Source: Chloroflexota bacterium (GTDB taxonomy: Bacteria; Chloroflexota; Anaerolineae; Anaerolineales; UBA4823). From it: DNA of 35,978 nucleotides. The translations under genes and the position numbers were made by a program. The DNA lies in assembly GCA_020349245.1 (NCBI GenBank), contig CP070764.1, forward strand, positions 3,793,479 through 3,829,456, given 5' to 3'. Of this stretch, positions 1 through 8,056 are shown one piece after another. Under the pieces are notes generated by a model that saw only the letters and a program-made list of their open reading frames with translations, made no database searches and was not told where the DNA came from. Each line of letters begins with the position of its first letter. Position 1 is the stretch's first letter.

Positions 1-147
1 CTACGAGGGCTGCTGAAACATCGCTCTTCCAGGCCTCTCGGGATCTTCTTCCGATCGATTGAAAATGGAAAAGGTGACCTCCTTTCGTTGACTTATTTAC
101 CAGATAAGGGTGCCACGCTGTCTAGGTCGACCAGATTGTTTTCCTGA
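1..147 (+). other. Possible 3' end of an upstream gene
   Basis: Two plus-strand frames are open from the window edge: frame 1 to a TGA at 145-147 and frame 3 to a TGA at 60-62. Either could be the C-terminal end of a gene that begins before the window; the frame-3 peptide ends in ASRDLLPID, which reads like a natural C-terminus. There is no start codon context or domain to decide between them. No hairpin terminator is visible between here and the first complete gene. Confidence 0.2.
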
Positions 148-241
148 AATTGAGGATTTTTTTACAAAGCATTGCGCTGAAACCATATAAATCCATCAGC
201 GATTTGATATACCCCGAAATGAGCAATTAATTTCCGTAATA

Positions 242-250
242 TGATATTAT
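242..250 (+). promoter_or_regulatory. Candidate extended -10 promoter (TGATATTAT)
   Basis: TG-n-TATTAT lies 26 bp before the protease start codon, giving a short leader of about 19 nt that still contains the AAAGGAGG site at 262-269. No good -35 hexamer is present at the usual distance, so the call rests on the extended -10 alone. Confidence 0.35.
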
Positions 251-275
251 TTCGCAACACAAAAGGAGGATGATT

Positions 276-1283
276 ATGACTGCTGTGGAGGAGATTTACC
301 AGGCAAAAGAATCCTCGAAAGGTAGCCTCTTAACCATGCAAAATGTGGTTGGCGTGGGTGTTGGATACCAGAACACGGGTGGAAAAAATACAGGTAATTA
401 TGCAATTGTCGTTATGGTAAGCCAAAAGTTACCTGTGCCGGCCTTACCAAGAGAGGCTGTATTACCCAAATCAGTGAATGGGGTGTTAATTGATGTAATT
501 GAGGTTGGTGAACTGCGCGCCTTTCAAAGTCGCTCCAATCGATGGCGACCAGCGCCCGGCGGGGTCAGCATCGGCCATTACAAGGTGACCGCCGGTACAT
601 TAGGCGCGGTTGCCCGGGACAGAAATACAGGAAAGCGCTTGATCCTTTCTAACAATCACGTAATTGCAAACAGCAACGATGCTGCACCAGGAGATCAAAT
701 ACTTCAGCCAGGACCAATTGATGGAGGATCAAGAGATTCAGACACAATCGCCTTTCTGGATCGCTTCTGCCCAATCCAGTTCACTCTTGAACCAAGCACC
801 TGCGAAATTGCAGATACCTATGCCCAACTTGGCAACTTTTTAGCAGCACTTATTGGATCAAAACATCGCCTCCAATCTCAAAAATTCAACCCTCAGGCTG
901 TCAACCTGGTCGATGCAGCTGTAGCCAAACCAGTAAACGATGACGATGTCTTGGATGAAATTCTAGAGATTGGAGAAATCAACGGCATTGCAGAAGGATC
1001 GCTCGGGATGTCAATCCGTAAATCTGGTCGTACCACGAGCTTCACAACTGGGCAAATTAATTTGATTAATGCCACGGTCGACGTAAGCTATGGTGGCGGT
1101 CGGACAGCTCGATTTGAGAACCAGCTGGTGAGTGGGCCAATTTCCCAAGGTGGCGATTCTGGTTCCCTGCTGGTTGCGGGTGATTCTCAACGTGCTGTTG
1201 GGCTGTTATTCGGTGGATCTAACCAATCGACCATATTCAATCCTATTCAGGCAGTGTTGGATTGCTTGGAGGTTGATATATGA
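276..1283 (+). CDS. Trypsin-like (Nal1-type) serine protease
   Basis: Putative chymotrypsin-fold serine protease. The ATG at 276 is chosen over the ATG at 270 because AAAGGAGG (262-269) abuts 270 but is 6 bp from 276; the product is then 335 aa. Residues 1-85 form a small N-terminal domain (NVVGVGVGY ... AIVVMVSQKLP ... VDVIEVGE). The protease domain follows: His128 in SNNHVIAN, Asp213 in VDAAVAKP and Ser295 in GGDSGS fit a His-Asp-Ser triad in order and spacing. No signal peptide or membrane segment is seen, so it is probably cytoplasmic. The last codons overlap the next gene by ATGA, implying translational coupling with a protein that repeats only the N-terminal domain. The resemblance to plant NARROW LEAF 1 and its bacterial relatives is from recall of the RPxRGGxS-like lead-in and triad contexts, so the family name is tentative; the protease fold is firmer. 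Confidence 0.8.
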   Translation: MTAVEEIYQAKESSKGSLLTMQNVVGVGVGYQNTGGKNTGNYAIVVMVSQKLPVPALPREAVLPKSVNGVLIDVIEVGELRAFQSRSNRWRPAPGGVSIGHYKVTAGTLGAVARDRNTGKRLILSNNHVIANSNDAAPGDQILQPGPIDGGSRDSDTIAFLDRFCPIQFTLEPSTCEIADTYAQLGNFLAALIGSKHRLQSQKFNPQAVNLVDAAVAKPVNDDDVLDEILEIGEINGIAEGSLGMSIRKSGRTTSFTTGQINLINATVDVSYGGGRTARFENQLVSGPISQGGDSGSLLVAGDSQRAVGLLFGGSNQSTIFNPIQAVLDCLEVDI

Positions 1284-1561
1284 ATCCGGAACCAGATCAG
1301 GATGATATTCAGGCTACAGCTCAACACATAACTTCTGTGATGAAGAACTATGAAGGAGAACTTCTCTCTAAACCTAATGTCGTTGGCGTTGCAGTTGGAT
1401 TCCGCCATAAAGATGGAAAGCCAACAGGTTCACTTGCTCTTGTCGTCATGGTAGATCGCAAACTCCCAGAGAGTTTACTCTCACCCGAGGAGAGAATTCC
1501 CGAAATGATCGAAGACGTTCCAGTTGACGTGCAGGAGATTGGAGAAATTTCAGCTTATTAA
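1280..1561 (+). CDS. Stand-alone copy of the protease N-terminal domain
   Basis: A 93-aa protein that matches the N-terminal domain of the preceding protease: KPNVVGVAVGF, KPTGSLALVVMVDRKLP and VPVDVQEIGEI line up with QNVVGVGVGY, KNTGNYAIVVMVSQKLP and VLIDVIEVGEL. It contains no protease domain. The ATG overlaps the protease stop codon (ATGA, 1280-1283), so the two are almost certainly co-translated. The likely role is to bind or regulate the protease, as a separate propeptide-like or inhibitor subunit, or to bind the same target as the protease domain; this is inference from the duplication and coupling. It is intact and not a pseudogene remnant, since the domain ends cleanly at the point where the protease linker begins. 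Confidence 0.75.
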   Translation: MNPEPDQDDIQATAQHITSVMKNYEGELLSKPNVVGVAVGFRHKDGKPTGSLALVVMVDRKLPESLLSPEERIPEMIEDVPVDVQEIGEISAY

Positions 1562-1686
1562 TTCATAATGCGATGCTTAACAATCAAAGATGGTTGGAAA
1601 TCAAAACTCACCATCCCAAGCATTTCGTGCTAAAATCCCTTAAGCACAATAGTAATCCTCAGGTGGTTACAGGCAAAAAAACATCC

Positions 1687-2388
1687 ATGGTACGCGCCCG
1701 AACCCTTTTCTTCATCATTTCCTTCATATTGCTCTCATCCTGCCAAGGTGCAGAGCAGATGATATTTACCATCACTACCACACCTGAAACAATCCTAGAG
1801 CCCAGTTTCACGCCTTCTCTAACCCCAACCACGACACCAACTAGCACGGCTACACCGGAACCGACTCCAGAACCAGAGCCATTAAATGGTCCGATTGCGA
1901 CTGCGATAATTCCCTTGCGCCTTGGGAAGCTAGAAAATAAAGATGACGCCGGTTTTTCATTCCGGGCACCAATCGGTTACTCGTCTTCATATCAACCCGG
2001 CCAGGTGACGTTGACAAGTGATGATGGAGATACTGTTGTCTCATTAATCGGATTTCGCACCGAACGTTCTGATACACTCGAGTCAGATCTTCAGCGTTTT
2101 GCAGAGATAATTTCCAATACGTTGCTTGAATTTACCACCGGTTCTACATATCAATACATGGTTGGTGGACTACCTGGTGTTGCTGCAGAAGTTTCAGGAG
2201 TTTATGGCGAGAGTCCAATAGCAGGACGGATTCTGGTTGTCGCCCCAAATGAAACCCAACTATTTTATGCCTTAGCAATTTCACCAGATATTGATACAGG
2301 ATTTGGCTGGGAACCGCAAGGGAGACAGGCGTTTGAAATGATGCTAGAGACGGTTTCCTTCTATGAAATTACCATTCCCGTGGAATGA
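1687..2388 (+). CDS. Lipoprotein with Thr/Pro-rich linker
   Basis: The open frame begins at 1573, but the first 38 codons have no signal character. The ATG at 1687 gives a 233-aa product starting MVRARTLFFIISFILL followed by the lipobox LSSC, so the protein is predicted to be exported and lipid-anchored on the outer face of the membrane. About 45 residues rich in Thr, Pro and Glu follow (TPTSTATPEPTPEPEPL), a spacer common in Chloroflexota lipoproteins. The C-terminal 150 residues form a compact domain beginning GFSFRAPIGYSSSYQPGQ, which resembles the family of short domains that describe 'FSF..P.gy' surface proteins but which I cannot name. No enzyme motif is visible. The gap to the preceding gene is 125 bp and no clear promoter was found. 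Confidence 0.75.
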   Translation: MVRARTLFFIISFILLSSCQGAEQMIFTITTTPETILEPSFTPSLTPTTTPTSTATPEPTPEPEPLNGPIATAIIPLRLGKLENKDDAGFSFRAPIGYSSSYQPGQVTLTSDDGDTVVSLIGFRTERSDTLESDLQRFAEIISNTLLEFTTGSTYQYMVGGLPGVAAEVSGVYGESPIAGRILVVAPNETQLFYALAISPDIDTGFGWEPQGRQAFEMMLETVSFYEITIPVE

Positions 2389-2593
2389 TTGTTAGCTTTT
2401 CCAAATCAAACATACCATTCTCATAAGATCTTCGATCTCCTCGAAAGTATCCACATTTTGAACACCTGTGCAGAACTGGCCAACGTATCAGCGAGATAAC
2501 CTCATCCAATCTTCGTGGGGGGTTGGGGTGACAATATCAAGTTACGTCATCCCAAGGTTTGCAGGAAGTTTATAAAGGAGGTTCAAGGTCAAA

Positions 2594-3640
2594 ATGAACG
2601 CCGGGCTGGATCAATCTACTTTAGATCATATTGTTCAAGCAACAATAAAGAGAAATATTTTTGGAGCTGTTATCTATATCTCGTCTGAAGACAATAGTAT
2701 TGATTTGATCAGCGCTTCCGGAAATATCACCCTTGAAGATCCGTACTACATCGCCAGTATAAACAAGTTATTTCTATCCTCTATTGTGCTAAGACTTTAT
2801 GCAGAGGATCTAATACATATTAATCACAAGATCTCCGATTTCATTTCGGAAGAACTCATATCAGAATTACATGTTCATAACGGACAGGAATATTCAAATG
2901 ACTTGACCATTGCCCATCTTCTTTCACATACATCCGGACTCCCCTGTTACTTAACTGATAAACTAGCTGATGGCCGTAAAGTAATGGTTGAACTCGAAGC
3001 GGGTATCGACCAGCCCTGGCCGATTGATAAGGTTTTTCAATCAGTGAAGAGGATGAAAACTCATTTCCCGCCTGGAAAAAATGGGAAGGCAAAATATAGC
3101 GATACGAACTTTCAAATCTTAAACTTGATCATCGAAGCTGTTACTGGAATGCCTGTTAAGATCGTTCTGAAGAATTTATTCAAGGAATTAAATCTGCATA
3201 AAACATATGTTTTTGAAAATCCATTGGATGACAACTTTATTCCGATATTCTATAAATCTAAACAAATCAAAATCCCTCAATTTCTCTGCTCTACGCAAAA
3301 CGATATCATTTCCACAGCCAAGGATCAAATGATCTTTCTGAAAGCATTCTTCAATGGGTTTTTCTTTCCGAGGGAAAGATTACATGAGATGGAGAAGTGG
3401 AACAATGTCTTTTATCCTTTTAAATACGGTATTGGGATACAAAAATTCTCCTTACCACGCATCCTTTCACCATTTCAACCCGTCCCTGAGATGATTGGTC
3501 ACTCTGGCTCAGTTGGTTCTCTTGCCTTTTATGTGCCTGAAATGGAAGTTTACATTACGGGTACGACAAATCAACAGGCGCAACCAAATATTGCATTTCA
3601 AGCCATCATAAAATTACTGACGGAGTTTAGGAAAAGGTAA
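2594..3640 (+). CDS. Class C beta-lactamase-fold serine hydrolase
   Basis: A 348-aa member of the beta-lactamase/penicillin-binding-protein-like hydrolases (COG1680 type). The SxxK motif is S55-I-N-K58 (YYIASINKLF), the second motif is Y168-S-D (KYSDTNFQ, the YxN variant common in this group), and the third is H303-S-G (GHSGSVGS) in place of KTG. HTSGLP near residue 112 is also typical. No signal peptide is present, so it is probably an intracellular esterase or D-aminopeptidase-like enzyme rather than a secreted antibiotic-degrading enzyme; the substrate cannot be read from the sequence. Translation starts at ATG 2594 behind AAAGGAGG (2575-2582). It stands alone, with 205 bp before and 227 bp after it. 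Confidence 0.85.
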   Translation: MNAGLDQSTLDHIVQATIKRNIFGAVIYISSEDNSIDLISASGNITLEDPYYIASINKLFLSSIVLRLYAEDLIHINHKISDFISEELISELHVHNGQEYSNDLTIAHLLSHTSGLPCYLTDKLADGRKVMVELEAGIDQPWPIDKVFQSVKRMKTHFPPGKNGKAKYSDTNFQILNLIIEAVTGMPVKIVLKNLFKELNLHKTYVFENPLDDNFIPIFYKSKQIKIPQFLCSTQNDIISTAKDQMIFLKAFFNGFFFPRERLHEMEKWNNVFYPFKYGIGIQKFSLPRILSPFQPVPEMIGHSGSVGSLAFYVPEMEVYITGTTNQQAQPNIAFQAIIKLLTEFRKR

Positions 3641-3867
3641 AATTCCATAAGGGCGAGAGCTAATATGGTAGCATTTTTATTTGTTGACGTAAACATGGTT
3701 TGTAAATCCAGCTAACCTCAATTGCACCAAACTTGTCTTAGCCAAGTAGGCCAGCGGCGTGGTTTGTTCATTTTGGGTAGGGAATAAAATAACAACCAAG
3801 ATCAAAAGAGCAATTTTGAGAATAAACCCTTATCAAGCATAAACTATCATTTCACCCAATAAATCCG

Positions 3868-5154
3868 TTGAAAACACCCCAATCCGAACTCGAGCGAAGA
3901 ACCCAATCCTTGTACCATCTCATTCCATCCAGGGTCTCTTCGTTATTAGGAATAACTTTCTCAGCGCTTAAGTATCCTAACTACCGCCTTTGGTTTGGCG
4001 GTCAGACAGTGTCTTTATTTGGAACCTGGATGCAGAGAACTGCACAAGCCTATCTCATTTTTGATTTAACGAAATCATCAATTTATCTTGGTTATGTTGG
4101 GTTTGCATACGGTTTACCCTCCTGGATCTTCATGCTGTATGGTGGTGCTATCGCTGATCGTTTTCCAAGACGATCGATCTTGCTAATAGCCCAGATTTCA
4201 ATGATGATCCTGGCATTTATTCTGGCGGGTTTAACCATCACAGGCCTTGTACTTCCCTGGCATATTGTCCTGCTTGCTTTTTTACTCGGTTGCGCAAATG
4301 CTTTCGATGCACCTGCCCGGCAGGCTTTTGTTATTGAACTTGTAGATTCCTCTGACCTCACAAACGCTATCGCGCTCAATTCTTCTATGATCAACTCTGC
4401 TATGGTTATTGGGCCTGCTGTAGCTGGTTTGACCTATGCTGCTTTTGGTCCAGCCTGGTGCTTTATCATTAATGGGATCACCTTTATCGCTGTTATCGTC
4501 GCCCTTCTTTTTATGAAATTAAAAGCATTTACCCCTGTGGATAAACAAGTATCAATAATGCTAGAGATCAAGGATGGTCTGGTCTTCGCTGTGAAGAAAC
4601 CAATCATTCGGACCCTGATTATTAACCTGGGTGTGTTGAGCCTTGCTGGGTTGGGATTTGTTACCTTACTGCCTGTATGGGCTGTTGAGATCTTGGGTGG
4701 GGATGCTACAACCAATGGTTACCTGCATACAGCTCGTGGTATCGGGGCCCTTTCCGGGGCCCTACTCATCGCGGCAATTGGACAACTCTATTCGAAGGGG
4801 AAGTTGTTCACGGTTGGTACAATTGTAATGCCAGTTTTCTTACTGATCTTTTCATTCACCAGATTATTACCTGCATCTTTCATCACTTTGATCGGGGTCG
4901 GCTGGGGTTTTATGGTTATGGTTAACCTCAGCAACACAATCGTGCAAATGAACTTAACTGATAATCTGCGCGGTCGTGTGATGGGGATATTTACCTTCAC
5001 ATTCTTCGGTCTAATGCCAATTGGATCTTTGGTGAACGGTGCTTTGGCAGATCTTCTAGGTGCAGCAAGAACAATTCAAATCAATGCTTCAATCTTATTC
5101 GTGGCTGCGATTATGTTAATTTTATTTTTTCCCTTTATCCGTGACCAAAAATAA
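3868..5154 (+). CDS. MFS transporter (EntS-like MFS_3 exporter)
   Basis: A 428-aa major facilitator protein with about 12 hydrophobic segments. The family opening ALKYPNYRLWFGGQTVSLFG and GTWMQRTAQA is present, and the loop-2/3 motif A appears as GAIADRFPRR near residue 95. Residues FDAPARQAFVIELV are characteristic of the MFS_3/enterobactin-exporter-like group, whose members export small molecules by proton antiport. The substrate is unknown. The start is uncertain: the frame opens after a TAA at 3823, and TTG 3868 is the first usable start, with no convincing ribosome binding site; an ATG-initiated product would lose the first transmembrane segment. A hairpin with a T-tract at 5300-5335 is the first terminator after it. 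Confidence 0.85.
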   Translation: MKTPQSELERRTQSLYHLIPSRVSSLLGITFSALKYPNYRLWFGGQTVSLFGTWMQRTAQAYLIFDLTKSSIYLGYVGFAYGLPSWIFMLYGGAIADRFPRRSILLIAQISMMILAFILAGLTITGLVLPWHIVLLAFLLGCANAFDAPARQAFVIELVDSSDLTNAIALNSSMINSAMVIGPAVAGLTYAAFGPAWCFIINGITFIAVIVALLFMKLKAFTPVDKQVSIMLEIKDGLVFAVKKPIIRTLIINLGVLSLAGLGFVTLLPVWAVEILGGDATTNGYLHTARGIGALSGALLIAAIGQLYSKGKLFTVGTIVMPVFLLIFSFTRLLPASFITLIGVGWGFMVMVNLSNTIVQMNLTDNLRGRVMGIFTFTFFGLMPIGSLVNGALADLLGAARTIQINASILFVAAIMLILFFPFIRDQK

Positions 5155-5299
5155 TACCTTGCTGATCCAACCTCAACATCAGGTATTCCGTATTTAATCA
5201 TTCATAGATAGATTAAGTCCAATATTAATGTGGTCATTTCCTCAATACAGTGTATAATCTCTTTTGAACTTACTAAGTGCTGTTTCGGATATAATTGCA

Positions 5300-5335
5300 G
5301 ACCGGCCAGACTTACGTAATAAGGCCGGTCTTTTT
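5300..5335 (+). terminator. Intrinsic terminator upstream of the FKBP gene
   Basis: GACCGGCC (5300-5307) pairs perfectly with GGCCGGTC (5323-5330), with a 15-nt loop and five T residues directly after. It lies 145 bp beyond the MFS stop codon and is its probable terminator. A TATAAT at 5290-5295 immediately precedes the hairpin, so an attenuator for the FKBP-RRM pair is an alternative. Confidence 0.75.
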
Positions 5336-5424
5336 CTATCCCTGGAGACAGACCAATCATTAATACTATCAGCGAGTAACCCAAGGGAATGGCGAAGGAA
5401 TCAATAAATAGGAGAAATTACCAG

Positions 5425-5925
5425 ATGGTAGAAGAAAATTTACGAGTAGGAAACAATATCGTTGTAAGTTTGGATTATGTGCTCACATTGGATGACGAGA
5501 AAGAAATCGACCGCTCGGAGGAAAATGAGCCATTGGAATATTTACATGGTTTCAACAATATTATTCCGGGTTTGGAAAAAGAGTTAGTGGGTTTGGAAAT
5601 TGGCGATGAGAAGCAGGTGATCGTTCAACCCGAACAGGGGTACGGAGAAAGGGATCCCAACAGCGTGGCTGATTATGAGCGAAGCGTTTTCCCTAGTTCC
5701 CGTGAATTAGAAATTGGTACACCCATTATGATGCGCGATAAGGAAAGTGGGGAATCCTTCCAAGCGTACGTTGCTGAACTTGATGATGAGAGCGTCCGTC
5801 TGGATTTTAACCATCCTTTGGCAGGAGAAACTTTATATTTTAAGGTTCGAATTGCAGGATTGCGTGAACCAACCGGGGATGAAATAGCGCATGGCCATGT
5901 TCACCAGCCCGGCCATAATCATTAA
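5425..5925 (+). CDS. slyD: FKBP-type peptidyl-prolyl isomerase, SlyD-like
   Basis: Prolyl cis-trans isomerase and chaperone acting on cytoplasmic proteins. The ATG at 5425 is preferred over ATG 5389 because AGGAG (5410-5414) sits 10 bp before it and the resulting N-terminus fits the family (NNIVVSLDYVL); the product is 166 aa. The FKBP half-domain ends with EPLEYLHGFNNIIPGLE, the insert-in-flap domain lies around residues 70-120 (PEQGYGERDP), and the FKBP fold resumes at VRLDFNHPLAGETL. The C-terminal tail HGHVHQPGHNH is His-rich, as in metal-binding SlyD proteins, and may bind nickel or zinc. It is followed after 38 bp by an RRM protein, and the two are probably co-transcribed. The symbol reflects architecture; orthology to E. 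coli SlyD is not tested. Confidence 0.9.
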   Translation: MVEENLRVGNNIVVSLDYVLTLDDEKEIDRSEENEPLEYLHGFNNIIPGLEKELVGLEIGDEKQVIVQPEQGYGERDPNSVADYERSVFPSSRELEIGTPIMMRDKESGESFQAYVAELDDESVRLDFNHPLAGETLYFKVRIAGLREPTGDEIAHGHVHQPGHNH

Positions 5926-5963
5926 ATGTATCTGGCTATCCGATACTTGTAGGAGATTTTAGT

Positions 5964-6206
5964 ATGAATTTATATTGTGGTAACCTGAGTTGGGGGACGA
6001 CAGAAGCAGATTTACAGGCTTTTTTTGAAGCATATGGCGAGGTGAGTGCAGTCACAATCGTCAAGGACCGCTATACGGGTCAATCTCGTGGATTTGGTTT
6101 TGTTGAAATGCCGAATGATGATGAAGCCCGGGCAGCCTTAGAAGGGTTGAATGGAAAAGAACTTGGAGGCCGAGCTCTTCGCGTCGATATCGCCCGTCCC
6201 CGATAA
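5964..6206 (+). CDS. RRM RNA-binding protein
   Basis: An 80-aa single RNA-recognition-motif protein. RNP2 is LYCGNL (residues 3-8) and RNP1 is RGFGFVEM (42-49), both with the aromatic residues that stack on RNA bases. The domain fills the entire protein, ending in LRVDIARPR. Small RRM proteins of this kind in cyanobacteria and Chloroflexota are often cold- or stress-induced and bind single-stranded RNA. An AGGAG site at 5952-5956 precedes the ATG. It follows the FKBP isomerase by 38 bp with no promoter in between, which suggests the two stress-related genes are expressed together. Confidence 0.93.
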   Translation: MNLYCGNLSWGTTEADLQAFFEAYGEVSAVTIVKDRYTGQSRGFGFVEMPNDDEARAALEGLNGKELGGRALRVDIARPR

Positions 6207-6597
6207 CAATAGCGAACAAAATATAATCCGCTTTCATACCACAATTTATGACTGAATCAGCTGTATACATTGTTGGATTGAGATCCATTCAGAATAAAAG
6301 CACCTAATAATCTTTGAATAATCCAAAGCATCCATCATACTTTACGCATTGGTTATTTTTTCAGTTCGTCCCAAATCTTGAGCGGGACTCAATTTTCGTG
6401 TATAAGATCAATAAACTTATCCAATAATTTCCAGGGGATGTGTAACAATCCTACTCCTGATTCGTTCTTAAAATAAATGGTTTCTTACAATCTTGCAAGT
6501 ATTAGGTTTTACCGGTTCGAGATTCTAAGTCGGGTGGGAAGGGTTACTAATCGTATTTCATGAAGCACTGGATTTTGGAAGGAATATTGCTACCGCG
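6207..6597 (+). other. 391-bp intergenic region, nothing identified
   Basis: No open frame with coding character, no RNA gene and no strong hairpin with a T-tract was seen. A TATAAT-like string near 6222 has no matching -35 element. Confidence 0.5.
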
Positions 6598-7317
6598 ATG
6601 AACCGTGGCTTTCTTCTGTCTGCCTTGCTACTGCTAATTGCCGCTTGTGCATCCCCTATAAATGCAGAGGATGTCGATCAATTTTCGCTCGAAGAATATA
6701 ATATAGCTGCCGGTGACACAATTAATGGTTCCACCGCTAATTTATCAAACACCTTACTTCAAGAACGAATCGAATCATCATACTTTGATCCACAAAATGT
6801 AATCATCGTTCAGACCGATCAGGTTGAGTGGTCTGATTCTTGCTTGGGAATCGAACAACCTGGGATGGAATGTATACCCCAGTCTACACCCGGATACCAG
6901 GTAACCCTTAAAGCAAAAGGTCTACAATTTGTTGTTCACTCCGACAAAGTTGGATCGAATGTAAAACCTGCAACGCCAGGCTTGTTATGGACTCGCGAAG
7001 GTGGAGAGCAGGAAATATGCGACCGTTTGGTTATTTACTTACCGGATTCAGCGATTGCATGTTGGTGCCAGTCTGGGGAAATAAAATCAGCTTCTGTGAA
7101 CCTGCAAGAAGTTTTATCTCCAGAAGAATTCGAGCAATTGATTAAAGCTTTAAGGGCTTTCAGTGAGAATACCATCAACGAAGCTTCCCCGAATGGGACA
7201 CCCACCGTAATGACAAGTATGACTTTTTTTGGACAAGGGACTCAATTCCCGACTTCAGAAGAACAGCAATTCCTATTTTCTCTGGCAGAGGCCGTTTTTA
7301 CTCGCATTACCCCCTAA
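6598..7317 (+). CDS. Lipoprotein of unknown function
   Basis: A 239-aa predicted lipoprotein: MNRGFLLSALLLLIAAC has a short positive start, a hydrophobic core and the lipobox IAAC with Cys17. The central domain contains VEWSDSCLGIEQPGMECI followed by TPGYQVTLKAKGLQFVVHSD, a pattern (W-x-D-x-CLG ... TPGY-x-V-x-L ... HTD) found in exported proteins of Chloroflexota and cyanobacteria. The two cysteines in SCLG and ECI probably form a disulfide. A second Cys-containing stretch (ICDRLVIYLPDSAIACWC) follows. No catalytic motif was identified. The ATG has no good ribosome binding site, so the exact start is less certain than the signal sequence. Confidence 0.75.
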   Translation: MNRGFLLSALLLLIAACASPINAEDVDQFSLEEYNIAAGDTINGSTANLSNTLLQERIESSYFDPQNVIIVQTDQVEWSDSCLGIEQPGMECIPQSTPGYQVTLKAKGLQFVVHSDKVGSNVKPATPGLLWTREGGEQEICDRLVIYLPDSAIACWCQSGEIKSASVNLQEVLSPEEFEQLIKALRAFSENTINEASPNGTPTVMTSMTFFGQGTQFPTSEEQQFLFSLAEAVFTRITP

Positions 7318-7420
7318 TTTGAACATATCACCGCTTGTGTTTACCATTCAATCTCTCTGAAAAGGAATAGCCAGGAGATTAAGGCATTTAATTCCTCAAT
7401 CAGGGTTAACACCTGTCAGG

Positions 7421-8026
7421 TTATTTCTCCACATCATAGGGTCTCTGTTCAAGGATCAAATGAAATACCTTTTCAGGTAAATAGTATCTGATCGGTTCCC
7501 TGGCTAGAATTTTCTGTCGAATCAAGCTCCCAGATATCTGCAGTAAAGGAGCTTCAATCCACCTGATCTTCTTCTGCAAACCCGGATAAAGATTTTCCAA
7601 TCCGGACAAATCAAATGCCTCTCCAGGCCGGTGCATTACTCCGATCTCCTTACATTTCGTGATGATTTGTTCGGGTTTTTCCCACCTGGGAAAATCGGTC
7701 AACGAATCTCCCCCAATAAGAAAAACGAAATCATCCAGCGGGTAATTCCTTTCAAGGATCTTCAATGTTATATAAGAGAAGTAAGGAGGCGATCTATCGA
7801 TATCTATTCGAGAAATTTCGAAGCGAGGATTTTCAGCTATCGCGGCCTGCAGCATCTCAAGGCGTTGCTGCCAGGGGGTTATCTTTCGATCAGGCTTCAG
7901 TGGCGATGTCGGAGTCAAAACCCATAAAATCCGCTCGAGGTTAAGCTGGTACCCTGCCTCCTCAGCCAGAATCAGATGGGCAATATGAGGTGGATCAAAA
8001 GTGCCGCCAAAAACCCCGATTCTCAT
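7421..8026 (-). CDS. nadD: Nicotinate-nucleotide adenylyltransferase
   Basis: Joins nicotinate mononucleotide and ATP to form nicotinic acid adenine dinucleotide, the penultimate step of NAD synthesis. The 201-aa product begins MRIGVFGGTFDPPHIAHL, containing the nucleotidyltransferase GGTFDPPHxxH motif, and ends with the second signature ISGSLIRQKILA (ISxTxxR type). Length is typical. It lies 30 bp downstream of obg in the same orientation, an association seen in many Gram-positive and Chloroflexota genomes, and is probably co-transcribed with it. It converges on the lipoprotein gene at 7317; no clear terminator separates them. Confidence 0.96.
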   Translation of the reverse strand: MRIGVFGGTFDPPHIAHLILAEEAGYQLNLERILWVLTPTSPLKPDRKITPWQQRLEMLQAAIAENPRFEISRIDIDRSPPYFSYITLKILERNYPLDDFVFLIGGDSLTDFPRWEKPEQIITKCKEIGVMHRPGEAFDLSGLENLYPGLQKKIRWIEAPLLQISGSLIRQKILAREPIRYYLPEKVFHLILEQRPYDVEK

Positions 8027-8056
8027 TCTTAATTCCTTATCAGTGTTGTAGACGTG

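Noticed and set aside
3684..3707. TTGACG before the MFS gene as a promoter
   Set aside because: No -10 hexamer occurs at a suitable distance.
7410..7421. ACCTGTCAGGT inverted repeat at the nadD 3' end
   Set aside because: The stem is 5 bp with a 1-nt centre and no T-tract, so it cannot form a normal terminator.
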